A stretch of DNA of 64,000 nt from Hymenoscyphus infarciens. Taxonomy: Eukaryota > Ascomycota > Leotiomycetes > Helotiales > Helotiaceae. Shown piece by piece: positions 45,012 through 55,753 of the stretch. The notes under the pieces were generated by a model. It ran no database searches, was not told where the DNA came from, and saw only the letters and a list, made by a program, of their open reading frames with translations. The stretch's first letter is position 1. Every line of letters begins with the position of its first letter. Both the position numbers and the translations under genes were made by a program. The stretch spans positions 1 to 64,000 of the forward strand of contig LLCB01000243.1 in assembly GCA_001414345.1 (NCBI GenBank), written 5' to 3'.

Positions 45012-45881
45012 CATGGTCCCAGCCATCTAAAAGGACCCAGCAGGAGAGAAGCCAAGGCCCCAATTCGTCCCAGATAGTTCACTGAATGAGGAACCAAAAG
45101 AGATGATTGCGCCGACATCCGCCGAGGTTAGGTTGTACAGACGAGTCTATGACCACTACAACCAATCCAATCCGTCACACATTCTCCCACGACTCGAAGG
45201 AACGTGGAGATTCACAGCCGGCTTTTGCACGAATCTATCCAAATTGATATGCTGCCCCATTTTCCGCAACTAGGTAATACTTTAACCCTTAATTTATGAT
45301 TAGAAGAATAGGGATCCCCGAGACACTGCCTAACGTCATTCTAGTCGCGTTTCTATTTGAAGAACGCAATTAAACTTGAGACATATTTTCGAAAGCTTCG
45401 CTATGGAATAGAGCCTTTGGATTCAGAACGCGGCGCGAAGAAAGACTTGGATAAGATGTCGAACACGGAACAGATATCGGAACACAAGCGCAACTATACC
45501 GGGTTCAGCAACTAGATTAAAGATGCCATCAACAAGAAACAACTACCTCGGGGGCCACCAGCTGAGTTGTACGCCAGGGCAGGGAATGCTGAGAATGTCA
45601 CCCAAGGTGATTTGGTCGCATTGATGAATGCCTGGAATGCATTCGTGGGAAAGAACCCAGACTCCAAACTTCTGACAGTCGCCGAGTACTGTAAGCCCGC
45701 TGCTCTAGTGTGGCTGTCGAGGACCGTTCAGGAGGCGTACGAAGCAAAGCAAGATTATCTCTTAAGTTGTTATACGGAGGAGGAGGACGCGGGAGGAAAT
45801 TGTGAGGCTCAGGAAAACAGGAATGATCAATTGGAAGAAGACGGAAGAGGAAGAGGATCGATAGAAGGTGGAGGTCGTTAG
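45012..45881 (+). pseudogene. Decayed ORF of unknown family with three internal stops
   Basis: One coding track can be followed across the region, apparently with one intron (45274-45344, GTAATA...TTCTAG). Segments such as EVRLYRRVYDHYNQS, LEGTWRFTAGFC and LKNAIKLETYFRKLRYG look like genuine protein, as do DLVALMNAWNAFVGKNP and VWLSRTVQEAYEAKQDYLLS. The frame is broken by TAA at 45028-45030, TAG at 45271-45273 and TAG at 45513-45515. Each could come from a single C-to-T change of CAA or CAG. I do not recognise the family. The last part is open from 45516 to 45881 and ends in an acidic/Gly-rich tail. Confidence 0.5.
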
Positions 45882-46110
45882 TCTTAAAATAAGCACATGT
45901 CTAATGCAGGTCATAACGGAAGGGACGGACCCGGGACGGGGGGAAAGGGGGAAGCGGGGAATATTTTCTAGGCACACGAGGAATACAATGAATTGAAACA
46001 CCACGACTCTTTTTTCACTTTATATACTCGGAATTATCATATACAGCTGCAGTTTTGCTCAAATCGATCCAATAAATATCTCTGCCCCTATAAGTTTCCT
46101 TTTGGAAACC

Positions 46111-47808
46111 ATGGAGATCGCCATCGCCGGAGCAGGTATCACGGGACTCTCAGCGGCGATTTCGTTGCGACGAAGTGGGCATAAAGTTACTTTATATGAG
46201 AGATCCTCTCTCAATAACGAGATAGGAGCAGCTATCAACGTTCCTCCAAATGTTTCTCGGTTTTTGGTTCCCTGGGGATTGGATCCTGTTCGGTCACGTT
46301 TCGTGACATCTAAAGGTTTTTTCTTCAGGTCACCGACGACGTTGGAGGAACTATCAACTACCCTTTTTGATAAGAATGTTGAGAATTTTGGAGCGGAGCT
46401 TTATTATGCTCACAGAGTCGATCTCCACGAGGCTCTCAAGGAACTTGCCACGACTAAAGATGGACCTGGAATGCCTGCCACCATTCGTGTGAAATCGGCT
46501 GTTGTCATTTATGTAAGCACAGTATCAGTCTATCAGGGTCGCGGACTTTACTAAACCATACTTCAGGATCCGGAAACTCCATCTATGACACTCGCTGACG
46601 GAACAGTGATTTCTCCGGATCTTGTTATTGCTGCTGACGGAATCCATTCCATTGGTGTTAATTCTATCTTGGGCAAGACCAATGCTCCACAGCCGGCACA
46701 GCAATCGAATTGTTGTTACAGATTCTTACTTTCAAAGCAAGAATTGGAAGCGGATCCGGAAACAGCTTTCTTTACACAAGGACTACCAGCACTTGGTCTC
46801 GGTATATATGCCGATATTCCAGGACATAGAAGATTTGTTACTTATCCTTGTCGCAAGTAAGTGTAAACCATCACCTGCTTATTTTTGTCTGTGATGAAGA
46901 TTACGTGGGCCTTTTGGGATACATCCACCCTCTTCGATCCAGTCTCTTTTGTTTTGTAACTCATTTCTCGACTAACATATGCTATCAGCCATGAAGTTTA
47001 TAACATGGCCCTCATCTGCAACAATGAACACATCAAAAACTCAAAAGAAGGTAGCCAAGCCTTTGCCTTTTATTTCTTATATGCTAACTTCTAGATCCAA
47101 AGACTGGCAGGCCTCCGTCCCAAAAGGTGAGCTTCTGGAGAGGTTGGCTGGTTACCACCCGAGTATCCTTGCAGTAGCAAAGTAAGTTTTGGCGGAATTT
47201 CTATATCCTTTTGTCACCACCCTATCTCACATCTCCTTCATTGGTTCACCACAACTGACAGTCTCCAAAGCAAAGCAGAAGAATTAGGACGCTGGCCACT
47301 TCTTTACAGGCCCCCAATTCCCACCTGGATCAAAGGAAATATGGCACTCGCAGGAGATGCAGCCCATCCGATGCTTCCACGTAAATGAACCACCCGTTTT
47401 CTCGTTCTCACTGACTTTCCCAGATCAGGGCCAAGGTGGTGCACAGGGTCTGGAAGACGGGCTGGTTCTTGGACTCGTGCTTCACGGTTGCACCTCCAAG
47501 ACAGAAATCCCTAAACGACTAGCTCTTTACGAAAAGATCAGAAGAAATCGAGCTGCGAGTATTCAATTAATGAGTAATTTTGGCTTGGACGAGGGGGTAA
47601 AAATGGAGTTGGAAGAGTTTATGGATGATGGAGAAAAGGTTCCCAGTACGTAATTTGATGTTTTGATGATTTGATGAGTGTTCTGACGACGATAGGTACG
47701 ATGGGAGAGGTGTTTCAGATGACCTACGGTGCCGACACGGTCAAGAAAACGAAAGAAACCATGAATGAGTTTCAGCCTGGCTGGGATTTACCAAAAGGGT
47801 TTTTTTGA
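46111..47808 (+). CDS. FAD-dependent monooxygenase, salicylate-hydroxylase type
   Basis: Seven exons (46111-46512, 46567-46856, 46989-47050, 47103-47181, 47262-47380, 47424-47645, 47696-47808) give 428 aa. The ATG at 46111 puts the dinucleotide-binding GAGITG six residues from the start, as usual. The second FAD motif is L-V-I-A-A-D-G-I-H-S and the third is MALAGDAAHPMLP, continuing across a splice site into HQGQGGAQGLEDG. The HRVDLHEAL helix is also typical. Such class A flavoprotein hydroxylases act on aromatic acids or on secondary-metabolite intermediates, using NAD(P)H and oxygen. The substrate is unknown. The acceptor for exon 4 at 47103 is less certain than the others, since an earlier AG (47094) would shift the frame. 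Confidence 0.85.
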
Positions 47809-48120
47809 ATGGCCGTAGAATGCGGAAGTTAGACTTGACCATTAATTTTTGAGACCTCCGTTTGGAGTCATGTATCTACCCGCACACCGCTTTCGATGGG
47901 GAACCTCGTGGAAGGCTCCGAGTAATGTCATTGAGTATTTCACCATCTCCCGGTCCCAGAAATATTCTTCTCTCAAACCTATTCACCCTTTTTATGCATC
48001 GTTAACACCAGCGCCTTCTAGGGTAGCTGTAGAGTGACCCACAAAAATATAAAAGTACTTGCTTGCTTCACGAAATCCATCCTGAACCGGTCACAAAACA
48101 GCACGGCTGTTACCGCCATC
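47809..48120. other. Spacer and promoter of the 439-aa gene
   Basis: A 312-bp gap between two plus-strand genes. No motif can be assigned. Confidence 0.4.
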
Positions 48121-49527
48121 ATGGTCTCCTCACCATCACAACAACCGGCATCAAATTCAGGAGTTAGTTTTGATGATATATCGAAAATGTCTTATGAATC
48201 AAAACAACCCCAGATCTTCGAAATCCTATTGCAGAAGCCAAGACACAGGAGAATGCGGCAAGAGCTGGCAAATGGCGAACGAATGACTGATCACCATGTT
48301 ACTTTGGATTTTCTTCGGAAAGTATGGGAACATGCTTTGCTTTCGGCTCACGATGCAAACAAGGGAGCCGAACAAGGAAGAGAGAAGGAATATTATTTGC
48401 ATAGAGCAGATTTGATGCTGTGGACGAGCTACTGTAAGTGTTTAAGATATTCAACGTGTACCGATATTGTCGAAGGTAGAATTCATTTTGGGCTCTTTCT
48501 AACTGCTAACTTCGGCGTAGTTGGTCCTGAGAAGGATGGTCTCGAGTTTCCGTGGGAGTATCACGATCCTCGAGACTCACCCAGACTGCCGCCTGAGACC
48601 CAAGAAGAAATGATAAATAGAGCTCGGGAGGAAAGTCTGAAGCAGCAGGAACAAGAGGAAAGTGAGGGAAAGAACTCGAAAGAAGAAGCTCGCTTGCGGC
48701 AGCAACGGGAAGCCAGAGAACGACTGGCACGGGAAAAGGAGGAGGCAAATAAGCTAAAACTTGAAATGGATCACCCTACACGAAAGCACTCCGACAACCA
48801 AAAAACTGTTATACGCAAGGATCCACAGCGCCCCCCCTATCGCGCGCAACCAGACATTGGAGTCCTGGTGGGAGCTGGAGCAGAACTTCCAGATGCGAGG
48901 GTCTTCAATGCTTTTGAATACGTGAGCGTCCGCAGCAAATATGCGTACCCTCACAGATGGACCGCTACAACTACTGTAGAGTTTGGATTGATTTATTTGC
49001 CGGAAAATTGGGTGTTCATTTACGACCATCCTCGTCCATGGGCGGCCTTTATTGGACCTAATGGACATTATGCGTCTCAGCTCAACCAAAACTTTTGCGA
49101 TGTCGTCCAAATTTGTGGACAACAACTGGATGAGGAATCACGACTCCCAATACCAAAGGGAGATCGATGTGCAATCCATGGCCTTTGGGTGCAGCCAGTG
49201 AGAAAGCAGGATATGGATGACCCACAAATCAAGGCCGCATGTAAAGAACTCGCGGAAAAATTTATTCGTTCTTGGGTGACATACAAAGATGCCGCTAGCA
49301 GAAATGAATCTATCATTCACTATTGGGGCACGTGGGTACGAGGCTTAGGACGAAAACCACTCATCGTCCAACTTCTCGAAGATCGCGAAAACAATGACCG
49401 GCTAAGCAATCCTCCTCACGGAAGAAGACGAGTGTCCGTAAAGTCTGAAGATAGATCGTCAGCATTCAAAAGAGAACGAGATTTTAACAATTCTAGAGAG
49501 AGGTCGCCACCATACAAAAGAAGATAG
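48121..49527 (+). CDS. Charged protein of unknown function with central Glu/Arg coiled coil
   Basis: Exons 48121-48433 and 48521-49527 give 439 aa. The intron (GTAAGT, CTGCTAAC, GTAG; 87 nt) is a multiple of three and contains no stop, so an unspliced form would add 29 residues. Layout: a Ser/Gln-rich N-terminus, a folded-looking domain (about 30-120), and a Glu/Gln/Arg coiled coil (about 145-205). A second conserved-looking region (about 225-400) is rich in aromatics: YAYPHRWTATTTVEFG, YLPENWVFIYDHPRPW, GTWVRGLG. The tail is basic and RS-like (RRRVSVKSEDRSS, then SRERSPPYKRR). No signal peptide or membrane segment is seen. I do not recognise the family; a nuclear role is suggested only by the basic tail. 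The ATG at 48121 is the first in the frame. Confidence 0.75.
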   Translation: MVSSPSQQPASNSGVSFDDISKMSYESKQPQIFEILLQKPRHRRMRQELANGERMTDHHVTLDFLRKVWEHALLSAHDANKGAEQGREKEYYLHRADLMLWTSYCKCLRYSTCTDIVEGRIHFGLFLTANFGVVGPEKDGLEFPWEYHDPRDSPRLPPETQEEMINRAREESLKQQEQEESEGKNSKEEARLRQQREARERLAREKEEANKLKLEMDHPTRKHSDNQKTVIRKDPQRPPYRAQPDIGVLVGAGAELPDARVFNAFEYVSVRSKYAYPHRWTATTTVEFGLIYLPENWVFIYDHPRPWAAFIGPNGHYASQLNQNFCDVVQICGQQLDEESRLPIPKGDRCAIHGLWVQPVRKQDMDDPQIKAACKELAEKFIRSWVTYKDAASRNESIIHYWGTWVRGLGRKPLIVQLLEDRENNDRLSNPPHGRRRVSVKSEDRSSAFKRERDFNNSRERSPPYKRR

Positions 49528-49860
49528 GAATACTATCAGAGATCTCCAAGGAAGGATGCCACAGGCGAGAATCTTTGAGCAAAACATAACAATACTCGAT
49601 TTACCTCCCCTAAAGTCACACACGGAACTAATTCTTTTAACTAAGGACATGAGTCCAGATGAATACAAGGGACTAGGATAGCACTGAATACAGCCTTTCA
49701 CATATAGGCAACACTTCTTAGTATTCCATAGCATGAATGCTACTGGCATCTTCCCTTAATTTGTAACTCCTTCCCAGGCATAGAGCTGTTTAGAGAAATA
49801 GACCAATAGCAGCCAGAAGAAGGCGACCCCATCCAGGTAGAACGTCAAGACCAATTCTAG
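49528..49860. other. Spacer between convergent genes
   Basis: It holds the 3' flanks of the 439-aa gene and of the convergent CFEM/seven-helix gene. Nothing else is seen. Confidence 0.4.
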
Positions 49861-51382
49861 TTACACTTTCCCCACTGCTACTTCAGTTTTCGTTTTTCCC
49901 ATACCAGTTCCAATGTGAATTCGGCTGTCATCCGCCAATTGAAGAAAGCTACCCATTGCAATTGCCGATTCCGATTTTTTCGAGCTCTTCCCGCCCCTCC
50001 TCATCCCGCGTTCTTCATTACTGGGGTCTTGGGGAGTTGGTTGACGAGTACTACCACCTAAAATAAATCCCAGTCTTGGGAAAAGAGAAGCAGCGAGCGA
50101 CCTGCAAGGAGGAAGACAGGCGCAGATCATTCCAACCGATAATTCAAGACCACTCCAATTTGCAACAGGCTGTTGAGTCCCTGTTTGTTTGCTCATGTTA
50201 TTATTTGGGAAAAAGGATCAAAGGAGGGTAATCTTACAAGACATGTCTGATGAGTCTTTCATGTGCTTTAATGTGGGGAGTCTCGCGCTACCGCAGGCGA
50301 CTACAAAAATGCCAATGCAGAAGATAAGGGTAAGTTGGATCTTCTTGTTCCATGCAAGTTTCAAATTCCATATTATTGGGAGTGGGAATACCAGAATGAG
50401 TGTATCAAGCACTACCCCAAATCCACCGGCAACATAGACTATCGTGTATGCATCAAGACACTTGACGGGTGGACTCTTATACTTCCAGTTCTCCCAATTT
50501 CCTTGAATGGGCATCTAATTTGTTATAATGGGCTTATTCAATAAGCGAAGGAATGAACTTACGCATTGAAACAACATCAAGAATAAAAATATTACGTGTG
50601 ATACGAGTACCGCCATAAAGATTCCCCATGCGAGAAGTGTAACTTTGCGAACGGGAAAGACCCGCATGAAAAACAGCAGTAGTGATAATTTGGTAAACAT
50701 AGCACACAGTATGTAAAATTGTTCGCCGACGTAGAATGCCTACTTGATATTCAGTACGAGGTAATATTTCTGGGCTGATCTGATCTTACCTCTAATGCAG
50801 CAGTCAATTCCTCCGGGGCTAAGTAATAGATATGCTGGCCGAAGCCGTTTTTTGCTTGAAATAGGGCAGCACCAGTATCGAGGGCATAACTACACAAGGC
50901 CGCAATCATCATCCAGTCGTCTGCCCCCATCCCAACTTTCAACTTGATTCTTGAGAAACAGCGCACGCCGACAAACAAAGTTGATAGAAAGACCAGGACC
51001 TACGCCTGCCTAATATAAAGCTTCTGGCGTGATTTATCATTTTGAACACCACAACTGTCCATTTGGTACCTTTGAACTCGAAGTGACTCTGTAATATTGC
51101 AGGCTTCATAAACACAGGGGGTGATAGCAGCGACCAGGTCACTGCTGGTGCAGATGCAAGTAATGTTGGTAAACGAATTACAGTATTGCGGTATCACTGT
51201 TGTCATACAAGCAATCTATAAAACCTGTTAGAGAAATCCGTTGAAAGTTCTGGGGAATCAAAGAAGCATGAAATGATGGCTTGATTCTCGCTAAACAAGT
51301 GCTCCACCTTTCGCGAAATACGTAGAGAGGCCCACAATGCGAATTCAAAAAACTGTACGAACCGCGCAGGTAGGAATCGCAT
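49861..51382 (-). pseudogene. CFEM-domain Pth11-like seven-helix receptor with in-frame TAG
   Basis: Four 3' exons are well defined (51215-50790, 50739-50563, 50514-50238, 50180-49861) and join in frame. The first contains a CFEM domain (I-A-C-M, Q-Y-C, TCIC, T-P-C, E-A-C, S-C-G cysteines). Then come helix 1 (VLVFLSTLFVGVRCFSR) and a seven-helix core typical of fungal Pth11-like proteins: MGADDWMM, FYVGEQFYILC and ANWSGLELSVGMICACLP. A Ser/Lys-rich tail closes it. CFEM-Pth11 proteins sense surfaces or ligands at the plasma membrane in plant pathogens. A TAG at 51002-51000 interrupts the frame between the CFEM domain and helix 1, and I find no phase-compatible intron that removes it. The N-terminal signal-peptide exon (perhaps from the ATG at 51382) is not resolved. 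It is probably a recent pseudogene, or it yields only a short CFEM peptide. Confidence 0.6.
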
Positions 51383-52588
51383 CAATTCCAGAAGTTTGCT
51401 TCTTCTCCAATTGCCGACCAATGGTTGCCCAAGACCAGGGGAGAAACCCGAGTACGAATGTGGCTGAAGTTAACCTCATCTCGAATGTCTTGGTAAATAT
51501 AGGTGGCTTGTTTGAGAGTATCACAACTCAGAAGTTCGGGGGCTGTCAGCACTTTATCAACTTTCGAGTTGGGGTGCAAAACAATGTGCAACCTTCTCGA
51601 GAAATCCTCCCGCTGCAAAACCAAGTCGCTATACGGCACAGCAAGTACCACGCTACCACACTTGTTAAACACACTCGCATTTTAAAAAAATAGATACAAG
51701 CCGATTACAATGGTCTATTGATGAATTAGCTAACCGATTATCAATCATGCTGCAAACTTTGTCTACCCGTCTCACGCTTCCAAGGCCTACTTTCGCGGCT
51801 TTGTCCTAATGAGCAGTAGCGAAACATGTAAAATACTCCCACCATCGTATCTTCAAGTGCTGCTGAGCCGCCATATAAACGGACGGGTCAATAAGAAGAC
51901 GCAAGTTGCTTACCAAGCTTCTCACGCGTCTACCTATTTTCAGTTTTTTCTTGTGCGACTCTCTAATTTCCATGTGGTGAATTAGATAACCAATCATCAA
52001 TCGCACGCTACACACAGGTTCTTGCTGCAAATTGTATCCCGCGCTTTTCGCACTTTGGCGGCTTCGGTGTGCGAATCCTCGTGCCACCAAGAGCAAGATT
52101 CTCGGAATCCCGGTTAAGTAGGGGGACCGGAGCAAAGAAAGTGGGCAACGGTTTCTAGCTTCTTAGTACAAGTAACACATGTCGGCTAAACCTCAGGTTT
52201 CTGTGGTAGTATAGTGCAGCCATATTGATGTAGGATTCTGCCGCGCTTTTCAAGAAGCGGGGAATTACACAATATGACAGTTACCAGGCCCCTTGCGCCT
52301 CATAGGCTGTCAAATTGAGACTCTTTCTTGTGCTACCAGAGCTCGTAACTTTCTAGTTTCGATCTGCTTTTGTGTCACGTAAGCTGGAGCATCCCAAATG
52401 CTTCCTACATGGTCCCCACAATAGAGGGTGAACTACAGATAAATATGTGCCTGTTGTTTCTTAGACTAGTGAGGGCGAATCCATTCTTTTCGAGGCAAAT
52501 AAATAATCATAAACGTCCCAAGAGAAGCATTATTATGGGGTAAAGTACATCATTACAGACGTTGGCACGTACCATTAAGGAGTCATTT
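51383..52588. other. 1.2-kb spacer, no gene recognised
   Basis: Lies between the two Pth11-type genes. Short frames here lack ATG starts or known content. Two similar stretches near 51725-51790 and 51982-52040 (both with AACC-AT-ATCAATC and a TTTGTCTACCCG/ATTGTATCCCG-like part) may be a diverged short repeat, not analysed further. Confidence 0.35.
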
Positions 52589-53897
52589 TTACATCTCTCT
52601 TGGAGTGGTAGAAAGGCTGTAAGCCTTGTGTACCTGTATCCCACCATGATTCGCAGCGCCCCTCTCCAAGTCATCCTGCGAAACGGCCGCTGAATCCCTC
52701 TCCTGAAAACTCTCAGTATGGTAGCACGATACCAAATCCTTCTGGTCATTCCCATCACTGAGGCGGGGCATTTCGATCCCCTTTTGTTTCATCGAGTTAT
52801 TACCAGTCCCTTCGCTATGGGAGTGATTTACTTTCCCTGAGCTGCTTTGAGACGACTTCCCCGAGCCATAGTATTGGAATCTTGTGCGAAAGGAGCGGTT
52901 GATTCGTCCAAAAGCTGGACCGAGGAGGTTTCGAAGTGAGGGAAGACAGGCGGCGATGAGATACATCCCTGATTCCATAACGATCCAGGTCATGTTGTCG
53001 ACTCCGTACCAGGTGATGTCTACGAAGACATCCGTGACGAAGAATATTTGGAAACGAAGAATTGAGGTGATGAGACCCCTAGAATCTATTAGATCCAGTT
53101 GGAAAAAATAGGGGGTGGTGGTACCTACACACTGAACGTGAGAAAGGTAATTGTTAAACCAATCTTTTGATTCCGAGATGTATTTAACCTCCACACGACG
53201 GGTAGGGGAAGTATTAGCATTGCCACATCGGTTATAATATCTGCAATCATTAGTCGAATTCTAAGGCAACGACCGTTATCGAACAAGACGGCAGATGCTT
53301 ACTAGGAAACCCAACCCAAGCATAAGCTTTCACAGAATCCCCGCAATGCCCTGGTATTGACTTATCCCATGTATAGCGAAAAGGCCTGCAAAGGGAAAAC
53401 AGAACGATCCAAGCCGTAATACATGATATAATGACAATAATCCCAAGGGCATAGGTGACTATTCGAAACAATCGTTTTTCGAAAACTCGAAGATATAGAC
53501 ATAACACGGAGAGTTTCGGAAAGGCGACAGCAGGCGCATACATAAAAGACACGACAACCATAGTTTTGAACCAGATTTGGATCTCCTTCGCCGATGCTAC
53601 AATGACATGTTTCCCGGTACCGGTGGTTTTCAACTCCCCTAAGTCTGTTAGCAAGCCTTTGTAATTTGGAAGACTTTCATACTCACAGAAACATAAACCA
53701 GTATGAAGTATGCAAAATATAAACGACGGTATCATGAGATATGTATCCCAACTATTGGCAGTTTTGCTACGGATCCGCGAGGTGAAGAAAAGACTGACAA
53801 AGGTAACTTCGAGAATCAGAAATGCTATGCCGACATTGAGTAATTGTCGACTGCGATCCTCGGCAAGGTATTCTGGCGTATATTTTGAAACTGACAT
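52589..53897 (-). CDS. Pth11-like (rhodopsin-domain) seven-helix membrane protein
   Basis: Four exons (53897-53687, 53638-53303, 53240-53129, 53078-52589) give 382 aa. The ATG at 53897 is the first ATG in frame. Seven hydrophobic segments can be drawn, starting GIAFLILEVTFVSLFFTSRI. Family marks are the loop with W-D-T-Y-L, GTGKHV, the helix FPKLSVLCLYLRVFEKRLFR and the closing WIVMESGMYLIAACLPSLRNL. There is no CFEM domain. The C-terminal tail (about 110 residues) is hydrophilic with many Ser. Intron 1 (53686-53639, GTGAGT, TGCTAAC) is 48 nt and free of stops, so retention would insert 16 residues. A role as a plasma-membrane receptor is inferred from relatives such as Magnaporthe Pth11. It lies about 1.2 kb from the CFEM relative on the same strand. 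Confidence 0.8.
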
Positions 53898-55753
53898 GAT
53901 TTCCAACCTCCTCTCCCCGGTAAATCCACGAAAAGATCTTTTGAAAAATTTCCAAAGTATGGAGAAACAAGAATTTTCAAAGAACAAGGCTTACGGCGTC
54001 TGCAGGTAGGTGGTGGGTGGCTTATATCAGATGACTTGGTGTGTGTAACCTATATAATTCGTCAAGTAGATGCCAATCAACCAAGACGCGGCGCAGGCCC
54101 GATACTACACACTTGGATTCTGCCGTTTCGGTTCATATGGCAGCTCCGTTTTAAATTTCCGCTACATTAAACGCAATATAAAACTAGCTGAATGAGAACA
54201 ATGTAGGATGCAGATTCGGTTATGCTCATATAGTACCAAAGTCTTGAATGCTCATCAACTTTCAGAACACCGCGAAGGATGAGAAGGAGCTTCCGAGTAC
54301 AAATGTACGTAGGATGATAGACTTGTTGTACCTGTGTTATCGCTTGCAATCAAAGAGCTTGAGAGTTCTAGATCAACTTCGAAGCTACCCTTGCCACAAG
54401 CTGACCACCCTTCGCGTATTTTAACTGGCTGTCACACAAAGCCTTAACCAAAAAATCATGAGCGTCCAATATATTTCGACTTTGGGGTTACACGACTTCA
54501 TGTATTCCACCTGGCATTTATCCGTGATTCCCAACGTCGATTTCAACTGGACAAATTTCGGGGAGGCTGAACTTCTCCGTAACCACACAGTCTAATGCCT
54601 TACGACTGGATGGGAGGACGGGACTCCGGCATCTCAAAATAGGAAACCATCTTCTGTTTTCTGCGCAGAGCAGTTAATATAATCTGCACGACCCCCGCTT
54701 ATGGACGACGAGTGGAAAGCAAACATATGCATCGTGAGAACCAGTCGGATTCGAAAGAGCTGAATCATACAGCATCTCATATTGGGTAGTCGGTCATGAC
54801 CCGGTTGAAGAGCCACTACTAGACTCTTCTTTCGATCGATCACCCCTCACTTTCCGTGTTGCTGATGTTAGGGGATCTCAGGTCCCGTCACATCAGCACA
54901 TCAACCAAGCGAAACGATAAAAGAGCCTCGTGGAAGTCAAAAACAAGGCACTTCCCTCGTCCACGTGGCTATCTAGTTGCGCAATCATGCACACAACACA
55001 AGAAAAACAATTATAGCAGAAGGATAAAATGACAAGCTTCAAACCTCGCTTGGGGCAGCAGAACTGGTGTTAATCATTGTATGACCAATCTGAGTAGAAT
55101 GGGTGACTGAGTCTTGATTCTCCCAATTTGTTTTGCCCAATGGAAAGAGTACCCCTCATAGCATACCTTCTCGCGCCTGCTTGCTTCAATTTTACAAGCT
55201 GATCTCCCAGCTGAGCACTTTCGCGAGCGAGAAGCTGAGGCGGAAACCTGCCCCCCCCCACCATTAGATATCTTCCCATTATTCGTGATAAATCAATCCG
55301 TTCAATGAAGGTGAGCCTTGTGATTTCATGGGTGGGAGCTTCGCCCGGGAAAGGGAGAAGGGAGAAGAGAATCGCACAAAATGTCAGCTGTCCTCCAACC
55401 TTCAGTATCTCCAACATGATTGATATAAAATTGGGCAATTGCAGGAAATGTAGAAGAGTTGAGAGTGGGTGGACGTCGGGTTCTCTGTTGGTGGTGTACA
55501 TTTCAGTAGCCAACACCCGTTTCCAGAGCTCTTTGTGTATGGACCCCTTCTATTGGACGGCCCTATGTAAAAAGCAACAATTCCAACGAGGCTAGTCTCC
55601 TTGCGATACCGATTTCACGTCTTCATTTCTACTCGGGAAGTTTCAGTTTCTTTACTTTGAGTTTGCATTTATATCCTTCAACTCCAAGAACCGCAGACAC
55701 ATCGAGTTCTTCAAAATATCTCCACCTGCTGCACTGCACCTCGAATCCCGACC
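53898..55753. other. 1.9-kb spacer, no gene recognised
   Basis: It holds the promoters of the divergent Pth11-like and ToxD-like genes. A minus-strand frame at 55070-55516 has no recognisable content and no good start, so it is not called. A run of nine C sits near 55251-55259. Confidence 0.4.

Noticed and set aside
51382..51672. 96-codon minus-strand frame upstream of the CFEM gene
   Set aside because: It starts at GTG and does not join in a convincing phase to the CFEM exon.
55070..55516. 148-codon minus-strand frame
   Set aside because: Non-ATG start, mixed composition and no motif. It overlaps the probable promoter region of the ToxD-like gene.
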